Origin: Symbiodinium microadriaticum
Lineage: Eukaryota; Sar; Dinophyceae; Suessiales; Symbiodiniaceae
Direction: 5' to 3'
Assembly: GCA_001939145.1 (NCBI GenBank)
Contig: LSRX01000052.1
Span: 1,181,326 to 1,245,325, forward strand
DNA length: 64,000 nucleotides
Made by a program: the position numbers and the translations under genes. Positions 40,001 to 49,512 of this stretch are shown piece by piece. Positions within the stretch are counted from its first letter, which is position 1. The number at the start of each line of letters is the position of its first letter. A model generated the notes under the pieces. It was not told the origin of the DNA. It saw only the letters and a list, made by a program, of their open reading frames with translations, and ran no database searches.

Positions 40001-41145
40001 TGGAGAAGCCGGATGGGAGCCTTTGCACCACTGCAACCGAAGTGGCTGAATCTTGGCGTGAGTACTTCCGGGTCCTGGAGGGTGGCCTTGAGGTTACAGA
40101 CCGTGAACTTGTGCAGCAGTGTCGACATGCTCAGTCTTCCCATGAAGGTCCTGACATCCTTGACTCTGCTAGCATGCCCACCTGGCTTTCTTTGGAGGCC
40201 GCTTTCCGCCATTCGGCTCCTCGCAAAGCATCGGGACCGGATTTGGTCCCGCCGTCGATATGCAGGGCCTTTGCTCCACAGCTCGCCGAGCTCTTCTGGC
40301 CTTTGCTCCTGAAAACTATCTGCCGCTCTTGCGAACCGATAGGTTTGAAGGGAGGTGTGATGTTCCATATCAGCAAGGGTAAGCCTGGTTCCCAGAGGAC
40401 CTGTTCCTCGCACAGGGGAATACTTGCCCAGTCCTGCTTGTCAAAGGTTTTCCATAGGTCCTTGAGGGGACTGGTGGTGCAGCATTGGCAGAAATTTGCC
40501 CTCCCGCTACAGCTGGGAGGGCGAGTAGGTTGCAGTGCGGTCTTCGGGCATCTGTGCTCAAGATCTGTGCTTTGCTTTGCACGCAAGTTGGGGCTTTCTG
40601 CAGGCCTCTTATTCGTGGATTTGCAAGCAGCTTACTATGCTGTGGTCAGGGAAACTATTCTCGGAGGAGGATTGGTAGATAGGCCAGTCCCTGAGATAGC
40701 TTCGGCCCTTGGCCTTGATTCGGAGGATTTGCAAATCTTGAAACATTTTGCGGAGGAGGAGCCGATATTGCAATCCCAGGGCGTTAACCCGTTGCTTCTC
40801 TCTCTCGCTAGAGAGTTGCATCGCCAGACGTGGTTTGTGCTGGCGGAAGATCCTTCGGCTTCCATTGTTGCCACGCAGCGCGGCACTCGCCCTGGAGGGA
40901 CGCTGGCAGATGTGCTTTTCAATGTGCTTTTTGCGAAAGTCCTGGCCCGTAGACAGACGGACCCTGATGCTTTCCCCATGGTGCCTTGGGAGGGGACGCG
41001 GACGCCTTTTCCAACAGCACAAAAAGCACGAGCCCCGAAAATGCGCATTTCTGATGTCGTGTACGCAGATGACCTTTGCACGCCAGCCTGTTTTGTCTGC
41101 GGTGACTGCCGACACGATGGACATTCTCACTCCGCACGCGCTTAA
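36388..41145 (+). CDS. LINE ORF2 main segment: RNase H, endonuclease, reverse transcriptase
   Basis: Real coding begins near the first codons. RNase H at about 37900-38360 shows TSDGSHNSDSG (Asp), YDAEVAGLL (Glu), VRADNVAAL (Asp) and HVRGHAGEPSNEMADALARR (His, Asp). The endonuclease/phosphatase-type domain at about 38620-39400 shows SYNALSLLD, VQECRTP, LLDANCRVG, RSDFVCIP and GHSVMDH. RT fingers and palm run from about 40200: KASGPDLVPPSICR, motif A LLFVDLQAAYYAV, motif B GTRPGGTLADVLF, motif C VVYADDLC at about 41060. All catalytic aspartates are present. The frame then runs into a stop at 41145; the natural continuation is in the next frame from about 41090. It acts by target-primed reverse transcription if functional. 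Confidence 0.8.
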   Translation: MLAQPLGWEEDPDLPAGPWGQHYCCVQEGGHRAITHDRSSDPHIDQACARALQLHPDTFLLETASPAVTDVAVKGVHCADIVAVVPHEAWAGEIVPTVVFLDCRPLLQGFSITLAEAGQVCYSSLMDDLDTFTPGGWQLQLDPISVDEGFFGVTPGCTITASYVPLSSDEEEPSAVPWEGYDSRRHHDDDGPPPDDDGDDPAPPEIEGTHSPPRSRSPVRNRQDPDAAPSACLPHRDRKVLMDGAFFARSGLLLGTMLAIAWLSQNPGVALLWCQILQSFRIGGGFLLLLKLKVPFPLVLVGWLLASSEFAYAVQTRPPPAGFELSRVSEAHRDCVRDTNAHSSFLPAAHHTSALTGHRRIPTPCRNLPRSTEFMVLHDLRTLLEDSVAQPASQAFFLASTLLEVLEEHFHPVDCQRDMCHEHPLTLELDRLLPSPDFPCPTPDFYDHSQQCCRLPGDPDLVNRIFDRAPFSQLPRAPGGLYRPERFLSWLSQGCAGRSPAPNETLVVTSDGSHNSDSGTTGWGVTFSLRSHPEEDSPGEFVGCLCGSLIPFLPFLDKTATPDAYDAEVAGLLWSAVALLQLPVSCRVLVRADNVAALGGVQGTMGMRASALCLAARALHASVAIMLPGNVGYAHVRGHAGEPSNEMADALARRGSEGLSVHGPFFLDVPLFLAENASVAQWLPHLCLSRRDPAALPRQHEHFMTWTRDADPCVHPPEFSMRPFLRAFPDSGGPSVADAEGTPVGICLASYNALSLLDGSKDSQAGLHGAVGRPTLLQRSFHSVDVRIAGVQECRTPAGRMQCGDYVRFSSGCDQRSCFGVELWVHEGGPCQASSVVVLHNTPTILVASAKVAQMPIKLLVGHAPHRGHTSEVRCAGWRNIAHLCHSFSHGDPWIFLLDANCRVGSRESMAVGGHHADPEDDAGLLFHDLLMELGLCAPSTFSAFMTGPGGTLRQKRNGDFARSDFVCIPVSWTSGICHAWVEPGISAGHSVMDHVAPMLSLAFRTSLGSHASKRAARPDAGAIADPENASVVHAILQQAPRPSWQTDVHEHAAEVVDYLYTQLVQHFPLNKKRLRASFLSDSSATLHQAVSALRHAVRAKQSALRLTYLRCAFQSWCSPETAFDSLFSGTWLWRLRTRLGGCCMLLRRFGRQLREQCRRDKSLHLAKLADEVATAPSGETHRAVKRILRPKKFRRTAADPLPVLEKPDGSLCTTATEVAESWREYFRVLEGGLEVTDRELVQQCRHAQSSHEGPDILDSASMPTWLSLEAAFRHSAPRKASGPDLVPPSICRAFAPQLAELFWPLLLKTICRSCEPIGLKGGVMFHISKGKPGSQRTCSSHRGILAQSCLSKVFHRSLRGLVVQHWQKFALPLQLGGRVGCSAVFGHLCSRSVLCFARKLGLSAGLLFVDLQAAYYAVVRETILGGGLVDRPVPEIASALGLDSEDLQILKHFAEEEPILQSQGVNPLLLSLARELHRQTWFVLAEDPSASIVATQRGTRPGGTLADVLFNVLFAKVLARRQTDPDAFPMVPWEGTRTPFPTAQKARAPKMRISDVVYADDLCTPACFVCGDCRHDGHSHSARA

Positions 41146-43018
41146 GCCCAATCTGGGACCGACGAAAACCGCGGCAGTGGTTGCGCCTATTGGCCCGGGA
41201 TCGCGACAAGCTAGGCACGAAATGTTTGTTGCTCTTAAGGGGCGCACACCTGTCTGGCCTGACAGCAAGGGCTTACACTGGCTGGACCTTGTGCCGCGTT
41301 ATCGCCATCTTGGCACGCTGGTGAGCCATGATGGTCGAATGGGCCCTGAAGTGCGGCATAGGCTGTCCTTAGCCGCTGCCTCCTTCAAGGAGGGCAAGCG
41401 TAAACTTTTCGCTTGCCAAAGTATACCGATCTCCAAGCGCTCTCTGCTTCTGCGCAGCCATGTGCTGTCTGTTTTGCTGGTCGGGGCCGGTACCTGGCCG
41501 AATCTCTCGAAACAAGACTGGAAGGCCTTTTCAGGAGGGGTTTTGGGGTTTTATAGGCAGCTTCTTGGACTCCGCGCATCGGGCGATTGGCATCAAACTG
41601 AGGGACAATTGCTCATGAGAGTTGCCCTCCCTTCCCCGCGCGCTCTGCTGCAGGCGGAGAGACTTAGGGTTTTGGGACGGCTGGTGTCAAATGCCCCGGA
41701 CCAAGTCTGGGCCCTCATCGCTTGGAATGAGCCCTTCCAGGAAGCACTGCGTGCAGCTGGCAGTTGGTTGCTTGAGGCGGTCGGGGCCACTTGCGATTTG
41801 GGTCCTATGGAATCCGATTGGTCATCCTGGTCCCTCCTGATCAGGACTCGTCCTGGACAATGGAAAGGGCTCATTCGCAGAGCTGAGGCTTGGGATATCG
41901 AAACCCACCGCCTGCGCGGCCTCTTTGACACGGCGGTACGCCAGCTCTGGTCGAGTTCACAACCTAGTGTCATTTCCCCCCTCCAGGGTATGGAACATGG
42001 TTGTTTGATCTGCGGCCTTGCTTTCTGCACACAGCAACAATGGGGTGCGCACGCCCAGAGGCTTCACGGGTACAGGAACGCGGCTGCCAGGCTGGCTTTG
42101 GGCCGGCGTTGTCAGGCATGCAACACCACGTACGCATCCCAAGCAAGGCTAAAGCGGCATCTCCTTTTCTCGCACAAGTGTCGACACTTTCTTGAGTCAC
42201 ACTCTGCAGTTCAGTCCTTGGCGGACTCCTCTGTAGGACATTGCCAAGCGCCTGCCTTTCGTGCCTTTGCCTCGGTTGAGTTGCGGGATGCACCACTTGA
42301 GCTTTGTCAGGAGCTTTTGACTGCTTTGACGGCATTGTCTTCTGCTACTGACCAAGAGATCTTCGACTTGGTCTCGTCGTTCATTGCTCCACTACCAATG
42401 CTCCGGCAGACCATCATTACCTGGATGGAATCTCTTCCTGCAGGTGATCTTGCTGAAGCCGCTTCGGACGTGCTCCTGATCCTTCGACCGGAGCATATCT
42501 GCTCCAGTATTTGTGGATGGGTTGTGGGCCAACCAGTGATGAGTTCCTTCATTCCGGATATCAAGGTTCCAGTTTATCGTCCGCCTGGGGCTTCGCTTCC
42601 TGTTAAGTGGTTTGGGGGCTTAGATGCTGACTGGGTTTCTCGATGGAACTTGAGGGCTTGTCCGACCTTCTCGATGCCTCTCGGCGACCTCCTCGGGGCC
42701 CCTTTACAGTGCAATGGCTTCTGTATTCGATTTCCTGTCCCTCCAGGTCATGCAGTGTCTTTCAGCCCGGCTTCGATGCCTCTGCGCGAACTTCGCTCGC
42801 AGATCGAGTGGCTTTCTCTCCTCCTTCGCACCCTTCCTTGCCTCCTCGGAACAGCTTCGCTTGGCATTCCCGTCTCCCTGTTTATTCCGGTCGAGGCGGT
42901 ACGGCTTGAGCCCCTTTCATCGTGGTTGCTTGAGGCATCACGACCTAGCTCAGAGGAGGCCGCACCAAACTGTTTCACCCTTGAATTCAATGCGATAGGC
43001 ACGTCGTTCCGACTTTGA
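41090..43018 (+). CDS. LINE ORF2 last segment: RT thumb and zinc fingers
   Basis: This continues the RT after an apparent one-base shift at about 41085-41095: LSAVTADTMDILTPHALKPN, then LDLVPRYRHLGTLVSHDGRM, typical of the region after the YADD motif. At 41997-42180 two C2H2-like fingers appear (CLICGLAFCTQQQWGAHAQR and CQACNTTYASQARLKRHLLF). The last 270 residues are unrecognised. The stop is TGA at 43018. The open frame extends back to 40748 only as a shadow of the upstream RT. Confidence 0.75.
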   Translation, partial: VLSAVTADTMDILTPHALKPNLGPTKTAAVVAPIGPGSRQARHEMFVALKGRTPVWPDSKGLHWLDLVPRYRHLGTLVSHDGRMGPEVRHRLSLAAASFKEGKRKLFACQSIPISKRSLLLRSHVLSVLLVGAGTWPNLSKQDWKAFSGGVLGFYRQLLGLRASGDWHQTEGQLLMRVALPSPRALLQAERLRVLGRLVSNAPDQVWALIAWNEPFQEALRAAGSWLLEAVGATCDLGPMESDWSSWSLLIRTRPGQWKGLIRRAEAWDIETHRLRGLFDTAVRQLWSSSQPSVISPLQGMEHGCLICGLAFCTQQQWGAHAQRLHGYRNAAARLALGRRCQACNTTYASQARLKRHLLFSHKCRHFLESHSAVQSLADSSVGHCQAPAFRAFASVELRDAPLELCQELLTALTALSSATDQEIFDLVSSFIAPLPMLRQTIITWMESLPAGDLAEAASDVLLILRPEHICSSICGWVVGQPVMSSFIPDIKVPVYRPPGASLPVKWFGGLDADWVSRWNLRACPTFSMPLGDLLGAPLQCNGFCIRFPVPPGHAVSFSPASMPLRELRSQIEWLSLLLRTLPCLLGTASLGIPVSLFIPVEAVRLEPLSSWLLEASRPSSEEAAPNCFTLEFNAIGTSFRL

Positions 43019-43550
43019 GCCTGCCCAAGCAAAAACTGCTTCGTGTTGGCGGGGAACCGCACCTGACAAACCGGACGACACTCCGGTTGGCATCAAAACA
43101 TCTCTGAGGTCTGAGGGGTTTGTTCGACAGATTGAGCACCTCCTGGGGTATCAGCAGGGCGGACGTGCCTCATGTTGGGGGGCAGTGTGTGTATCGCCAT
43201 TGCTACGGAGTGGTTTTTGTCACCCTGGTCTTGCAGTAGAGAGCTCAGCCTATTCCAAGTTGAGCTAGGCTGAGGCCCGAGCACGAAGAGCGGTTACAGT
43301 TAACAGACGTAACAGTCGGCAACCTCATCGCGTACGTCAACTACAAAGTACAAAGTTGACGAACGGATGAAGGCCGGAGCTCCTTGGTGTAGGATTCGGA
43401 TGTTCAGACGGTGGAACGTTCAGGAGACGGTTTAGGGTTTAGGATTCATAGGGGTTTAGGGTTTAGGGTAGCCGCACCCCCAACTCATGGCAGCTACACC
43501 CACAAGGCAGACTCCGAATCCTGCCTAAATGGGCCCGATTCACATTGCAG
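43019..43550 (+). other. LINE 3' untranslated region and junction
   Basis: No coding is supported to about 43430, where TTTAGGG repeats resume; that change marks the likely LINE 3' end. No poly-A run or simple-repeat tail is visible. Confidence 0.5.
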
Positions 43551-43728
43551 TACAGGGCGGGCAGCCTCAAGTGTGCCGCGCGCTGCGCTGCTTGATGACC
43601 CATGCCAAAGCAGACGATGCCTGGGTTTTGGCACGCAAAACATCTCAGAGGACGAATTTCGGTACCAAGAGCTGCATGGTGGCCTGGTCGAACCCACTTT
43701 GCGCACCTTTACGGAGTGCGCCCAAATC
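43551..43728 (+). CDS. P1 exon: SEDEFRYQELHGGLVEPTLR
   Basis: It follows CACATTGCAG with one leading base that completes the codon left by exon 31035-31084, and ends in phase 0 at CAAATC before GCAAAG (GC donor). It reads TGRAASSVPRAALLDDPCQS, then SEDEFRYQELHGGLVEPTLR. An overlapping frame with PIHIAVQGGQPQVCRALRC looks ankyrin-like but is out of phase. Confidence 0.45.
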
Positions 43729-43984
43729 GCAAAGTCGAAACCTTGCACCGCAAGCCGAAAAGCCTAACGAGCCAAAAACGCTCATGAGTGAACCAACGAA
43801 AACCCTGAGGAAGGAGTAATATTATGATTAAGATTATGAGTATGATGATGGCTGTTGCTGCTCTGATTATTAAGGCCAAGTCCCCATAACACAGAGGACC
43901 GAATGATTTCCAACACTATTCCGGGTTTAGGGTTTAGGGTCTATAAGGTATTTTCTGTTTCCAAAGTGCCATGGTCTGTTGCAG

Positions 43985-44065
43985 GCGGCCGCTGCTTTCA
44001 AGGAGCAGATCGATGTCGTGAAAGCCGAGGCAACACCGTCACCACGGAATTTTTCTAACATGGAG
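43985..44065 (+). CDS. P1 exon: AAAFKEQIDVVKAEATPSPR
   Basis: 81 nt, phase 0 at both ends. Acceptor CTGTTGCAG, donor ATGGAG/GTTTAA. A charged helix followed by a Pro/Ser linker. Confidence 0.55.
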
Positions 44066-44581
44066 GTTTAAGGTGCATAATTATAGGGATTTCAGGGTCT
44101 ACGAAAATCAATAACCAACGTTAGTATCCCTTGATCGTCCATACATAGTTATGGCGTATTATATCCCAATACCCGATTGCATCGCATGTTTGGAAATTCA
44201 TGTCACGTTGTTGCTTTCCGTGTTGTTGTTAATTCTTGACGTGGCCACTGCCCTGTGCCTCCCAATACTAGCACCAGCATCACCATCATCATCAGCAGCA
44301 GCATCATAATATATGATAACCATCATTGTCGTCATCACCAGCATCATCAGCATCGTCGTCGACACCGTCACCGTCCTCACCAGCTTTGTTCTTCAATATT
44401 GATGCCGGCGTGATTTCTCTGCCGCAGTATTCATGCCAGATGTTAGAATTTAGGACTTCGGGTGAACCCGAAACCTGCAAACCCTGACCCCCTCACCCCT
44501 TAACCCCTAAACCCCTAAAGACTAAACCCCGAAACCTGCAAACCCTGAACCCCTCAGCCCTAAACCCCCCTAATCCTGCAG
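44066..44581. repeat. Intron with CAT/ATC trinucleotide runs and C-rich telomere-like repeats
   Basis: 44258-44385 is rich in CATCA/TCATC units. 44460-44575 has two near-copies of CCCGAAACCTGCAAACCCTGA about 60 bases apart. Confidence 0.8.
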
Positions 44582-44627
44582 GTCAGCGAGGTGGTGGATG
44601 GCTTTCTGCAGGACCCCGATGGGGTGG
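44582..44627 (+). CDS. P1 exon: VSEVVDGFLQDPDGV
   Basis: 46 nt. Acceptor AATCCTGCAG; ends GGGGTGG before GCAGGC, a GC donor that restores Ala with the next exon. Confidence 0.5.
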
Positions 44628-44689
44628 GCAGGCCCCCAGATTCCATGCACACCTAGGCTTGAAATAGAAGCTAAACCAGCACTAACTCT

Positions 44690-44775
44690 ATATATATATA
44701 TACATATGTATATGTATATGTATATGTATATACGGCCCCATATGTATATATGTATGTATATATATATATATACAC
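44690..44775. repeat. TA/TATG microsatellite
   Basis: TATATA, TATGTATA and related units in a P1 intron. The overlapping Tyr/Ile-rich frames are spurious. Confidence 0.95.
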
Positions 44776-45389
44776 ACTCAGCCGCAAATCCGAACTGATA
44801 CGAACCAAACCCACCAGATCCTCGACACTAAAATGATTGTGGTATGCTCTAATCCTGAACCCGAACGTCAAGTGGCAGCTCAGAAACTAAACCCTAAGCC
44901 CCAACACCCTGAAACCCGAACCCGGAAGCCCTACGCCATTGGCTTCCTGGTATAATTGACCCTCTGAGCAGGAAATCTAAACCTCGAGCCTAAAGCCCGA
45001 GCCACTTGAACCCGACGTTTGAAACACTCCACACCAGAACTCAGGAAACTTAGTACGAAAAGGTGCCCTGTATCTGGTCAGCTCTCTAGATTAGGGTCCA
45101 TTTCGCCGTAGTATTTTTGGGACTTAAAAAGAAACCCTTGTTTGGCGAACTACCACCTGTGCAACAGTCACCAAACCGCTACCGCTTTTATGTCCCTGCA
45201 TGCAGAGCTCAGGTCCCGCATGTGCCCACGGGTTTACGCTTTGGGATTCAAATTTGGTGGGTTTGGGCTTTGTTGGGTTTGGGGTTTAGAGTTAGGGTAT
45301 GGGTTTTAGGGCTCAGGGTTTGGATTTCGGTGTGTCGGGCTGTGGGAGAGTAAGAACCTAAACCCTAAACCCAATAGTAGGCGTTTCAG

Positions 45390-45439
45390 CGCAGGAGTGG
45401 GACGAGTTTCGGCCCGTGAGTGACCAGCTCGAGGCCAAT
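45390..45439 (+). CDS. P1 exon: QEWDEFRPVSDQLEAN
   Basis: 50 nt. It follows GGCGTTTCAG with two leading bases and ends AAT before GCAATT (GC donor), phase 0. The flanking intron on the right is TTTAGGG repeats. Confidence 0.5.
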
Positions 45440-45965
45440 GCAATTTAGGGGGTTTAGGGTTCAGGGGTTTAGGATTTAGGGTTTAGGGTTTAGGGCTTAG
45501 GGGTTAGGGTTTAGGGTTTATGGTTTAGGGTGTAGCGGTTACAAGTAGGGGGTTTAAACCTGAAAGGGGTTCTTCGAAGCTGTCCCTGACGTTGATTCTT
45601 TACAGGGTGAGGTTGTTTTAAAGTTGGGTTGTTCTTCTAAGGCAGTCTAAGTAAGACATCTTCTTACAGGGATCCATTACGGTCACATTTGCAGTATATG
45701 CCGAGTGATGTTTCATATGGCTTCTCTCTCAAGGCAGCCAGGAGCGTCTTGAACAGGCACGAGCCTGCCACCATAGCATCTCTGGGACACCCGCAGCACA
45801 ACCCCCAACCCGAGACCCGAGCCTCAGAGATCTCGAACCCACCCAAACCACAAACCCCAAGCATTATGTCATCCACGTTCCTAGGCCCCCAAGCCTAAGC
45901 CCGAAACCTACTTAAAACGCAACCCTCAGCCCCCTTGGCCCGGTCGGGAGGCACTTGGGACAGAG

Positions 45966-46043
45966 GTTGACGGCCTCACAGACACCGACCAGCGCATGAA
46001 GGAGGTCCTGGAGCGGATGTCGAGGACCGTCCAACAATGGAAG
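45966..46043 (+). CDS. P1 exon: DTDQRMKEVLERMSRTVQQW
   Basis: 78 nt, phase 0 at both ends. Acceptor GGGACAGAG, donor TGGAAG/GTACCG. It joins the previous exon to give one continuous heptad-like helix (DQLEAN then VDGLTDTDQRMKEVLERMSR). No further P1 exon is identified downstream, so the gene is open-ended. Confidence 0.6.
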
Positions 46044-49031
46044 GTACCGGTACGCATGTCTGAGGGTTTCTGAACATCAGCGGTCGTTTATCTAGGTCCA
46101 GATATCAAGGATCTTGCTTTTTAGAGTATGTATATGCATCCAGCATTTCCTTAATGTAGACACATACATATGCATCATGCATTTACAGCTACATATATGT
46201 CTACGTATAAGACAAGCAAATTCAGATACACTTGCACGTAAATACGCATATGCATGTACACACACACATACATACACATATTCTTCCACTTGTACATGTT
46301 CTCCTACGTTACATAAGCATAAACACACATGTGTACCCACATGCATATACACGTACATGTGCCTATACATCCATGCATGCGTTGGATGCATGCCAGAATA
46401 CATGCACATGTACTTAGATAGATGGTTCATTACATAATGTATGAACGTGTGTACACGTGATAGTTCATCTACGTATGTATACATATGACCTACCAGGCAG
46501 TGAGCAGATGTTACACTGAAAAAGTGTGATGTTTGTGGTTCATGCTTGTGGCTTTTGTGATATTTACGGGTTTCAAGGCGTGCGGCTTAGCCTTCGGGCA
46601 ACATCGGGGAACAGAATTCCATGTGGAAAGTCTATAAATAAGTACCTAACATCCCAAATTCTGAACCTCAAACCTCGCGCCTCAAACCCTTAGCTTTATG
46701 CTGCCGCAGTATGTTTAGAAGTCAGGTTTTTCTTTTTTCAATAAGCTTGTAGGGCGGAAGCCTACGGTTGGACAGCGGGGGCTGGGGCCCTTGGAAATCA
46801 TGGTTTAAGGTTTACTGGTGGTTTACTTTTAGGGTCTGGCGGTTCGGAGTTTAGGAATCTTGCCTCTAGTAGCCCTGAACACCTTCAACCATGAACCATG
46901 AACCGGACTGGTCTTGGGCTCGGTTTGGGGTTGGAGATGTGGGTTTGTAGGGCAAACCCAAGCTCGAAACCAGGCGGTCTAGGAGTTTGTGCTCTCGGCG
47001 TCTTGAGTCCAGGTATTGATGCCGTTCACGACATGGGTCTGTCAATCAGGACCCTAAAGCCTAAACCCTTAAAGGGGTCAGCACTACCAAGTAAGTAACT
47101 TTACCACACCCAAAGGCCCAATGGGTTCATGTACCCATTTAGTATGCACTTTGGCCTGAAAGCAGTCTTTATTTAGGTGCTTTATCGGTCTGTCTCGGAA
47201 ATCCCACGTCCCGGGTGAACCTAGCTTGCCTAGCATGAAGGAAGTTCGGAAGACAGTCTAGATTCCACACTATAGGGTTTGCTTCATTGCTGGATGAAAG
47301 GAATTGAGAAATCCTGTCAAGAGAGTGGCAATTTGATCTTCGACGTGCATCTTTCCCTATACCCTAACTCTAAAACCCTAACCCACCCCCACCCGAAAAA
47401 GAATAATAAACCCTACCCCCNNNNNNNNNNNNNNNNNNNNNNNNNNNNNNNNNNNNNNNNNNNNNNNNNNNNNNNNNNNNNNNNNNNNNNNNNNNNNNNN
47501 NNNNNNNNNNNNNNNNNNAAAAAAAAAAAAAAAAAGCTAAACCCGGAGCAACCGCAAGAGACCGTCAGTTGAGAGCCTCCGTTCGGGCTCAGGGCTTTGG
47601 GGCTCCGAGGGTTTAGGGAGGTTTTACTGGGTTCTGGAGCACCATACTTGAACACTTGTTTTCGGGACCTGTTCCTTAAAGGAACCATTATAAAATAGCA
47701 GTCTATACCTTTTTTCTCCCTGGCTACTTCAAAGTCCAGTTTTAGGGTTGATGTAAACACTGCGCTAACACTTCCCCTTACCCTCAAAGGACTCATATTT
47801 AAAGGCTTTTGGGCCCAATGACCCTATTATACAAGGCTCTTGGGGCTATTTCGATGCTAACACTTCATGCCGACGCCAATACGCAGTCATCATATATCAT
47901 AAATCAGGGCATTGCGCAGCCCTAATCCATCCCACATCCAACTCCAGTAAGCTGGACGCCTTCGACCATACCTTGGGACGCGACATGCAGTACTGGGGCT
48001 AAGGCGCTCGGCGTGTGTTCTGTTTCCCACTGGTGACAGCCCTCAACCTGAACTGGCTAACGGGTTCTTGACGGGGAGCTGTTGGCTGCCAATGGTTTAT
48101 TTGGGTGTGTGAATTCCCAGTGCTTTTGCGATGCTCGAGGATGACTCTAAGCCCTTGCACCTTGTGTAGAAGCTAGATCATGCCGCCTAGTTCTGTTTAT
48201 TGAAGGAACGCGCACATTTCCAAGGAACGCGCGCATTTCTGTGTCTGTGCAGGTTGAGGGAGCAGCGTCCCGGATACAGCAGTTTTGGATAATTGAGGGT
48301 CCTCCTTCATCACATTGTCTCGGGCTTAATACTTTTTCCGAAATTGGCACATTCCAAAACTTGTACGTGCAGATTGGTCGGCAGAAGCAGTCTTCAAATC
48401 GTTCAACCGGGAAGACGGATGCTTGCCCCTGAAACCCTAAATCCTAAACCAAGATACCCGTTCTGCCAAGAGGCTTGTTCAGTCACTTGGCTACATAACC
48501 TGCTGCACCCACTAACACCCTTGGTACATGCATGGTGTGAACTGCACAATCCCAGCAGAGTCTAAAGCGCTCTGTATAAGGTTTATAATCATACATTTAT
48601 ACATATAGCACATCATATGTTCATAATCTTAGTTGTGTGTTCTGTGTGTCAAGGTTCATGGGTGACTAAGAACAAGCTTTGTTAGATGTATGTCGTCGTT
48701 GTGTTGATTGCTTCTAAGTCTGAGTCTGTGCCTTGGTTCAGAACCCTGCCTGAACTCTCGAACTTATATGGAGCCCTACAGAACTCAACACCGACTCATT
48801 CACAAGGAACTTTGAAGCCTTTAATCCTGGAGCCTTAAGCCCTAAGAACCTACTTGTAAGACGGTTGAGCCTTCAAGCAATCGCTGCAGCTCCGGACGTC
48901 TTCGTCCTGCAGCTTCGCGGCTAGCGCCTCAGGGGTTCAGGTCTCGTTGGGCACAGGCTTTTAGAGTTCTTCGGTAATTTAAGGGCTTGGGGTTGAGACA
49001 GGCTTTTGGTGTCGCGAGTCCTCATTGCCTC
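46044..49031. other. No supported gene
   Basis: 46100-46480 is a CATA/TACA-rich tract giving spurious His/Tyr/Cys frames. Partial element B lies at 47122-47190, a gap at 47421-47518, then a 17-base A run. A weak minus-strand coding-like stretch at 48870-48930 (EALAAKLQDEDVRSCSDC) may belong with the exons at 49 kb. Confidence 0.5.
47421..47518. other. Assembly gap (98 N)
   Basis: A run of N between a C run and an A run. Confidence 1.
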
Positions 49032-49113
49032 CGACAGGCCTTGAGAAGGATGTAGTATGGCTGCTGGATAGGGCCCTCCAGCGAGGCATCTTGGCCAATC
49101 TTGGTGGATGTAG
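49032..49113 (-). CDS. Candidate minus-strand exon
   Basis: It follows a TCTTAG acceptor and reads TKIGQDASLEGPIQQPYYIL. The plus-strand frame (GLEKDVVWLLDRALQRGILA) is nearly as good, so strand is uncertain. The neighbouring block at 49140 favours minus. Confidence 0.3.
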
Positions 49114-49139
49114 CTAAGACTTCGGGGCTTGTAGGCATT

Positions 49140-49512
49140 CTAGGGTAAGGCTTCATTTTTCGGTGCCTTCTTTAAAGGGATCCTGGGCAGGGGCCAATGG
49201 CGGTTCCGCCAAGATTCCCTGGCCGACGCGGAATGTGGCTGCTGCGGAGCCGAAGGCAGAGGTGGCTCCCCCGGGCTGGCAAGAAGCGCAAGCGCAAGCC
49301 GGGCCACAGGCATGACGTTGCCTAGGATCCTTTGTCTGCTATGCATGAAGCCATATGGAGAACGCGGTCCTGGAGAAGACCAGGGAGGAGGACAGCAGCT
49401 CAAGGCCAGGATCGCGTCGCGGCGGGGGAAAGCGAGCATCTCCTCGACAAGTCCACGGAGCTGGCTGCATTCCTTGGGCGTAAAAGCGTCTCCATGGGAA
49501 TTCAACCCAGGT
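49140..49512 (-). CDS. Candidate minus-strand exon, about 120 residues, GC-rich
   Basis: Open for 366 bases, reading DAFTPKECSQLRGLVEEMLA, then FPRRDAILALSCCPPPWSSP and a Pro/Ser/Ala-rich part. More GC-rich than the telomere-like DNA around it. No family recognised. Plus-strand frames here are shorter. Confidence 0.45.

Larger units (their letters stand above)
31650..43430 (+). mobile_element. Nested LINE-type (non-LTR) retrotransposon, about 11.4 kb coding
   Basis: The coding span is 31662-43018. It encodes a coiled-coil ORF1 and a polyprotein with duplicated unknown modules, RNase H, apurinic-type endonuclease, reverse transcriptase and C-terminal zinc fingers. There are no long terminal repeats, integrase or protease. 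The outer limits are approximate: no poly-A tail or clear target-site duplication is visible. A 14-bp palindrome, GTGCAAATTTGCAC, lies at 31634-31647 near the 5' end. It sits between P1 exons 31035-31084 and 43551-43728 in the same orientation. Coding DNA is more GC-rich than the host introns. Confidence 0.8.

Noticed and set aside
43529-43640. Ankyrin-like PIHIAVQGG segment
   Set aside because: Only one partial repeat, and out of phase with the P1 exon chain; the alternative frame joins both neighbours.
46092-46484. Tyr/His/Cys-rich frames on both strands
   Set aside because: Produced by a CATA/TACA-rich simple repeat, with no splice or coding support.
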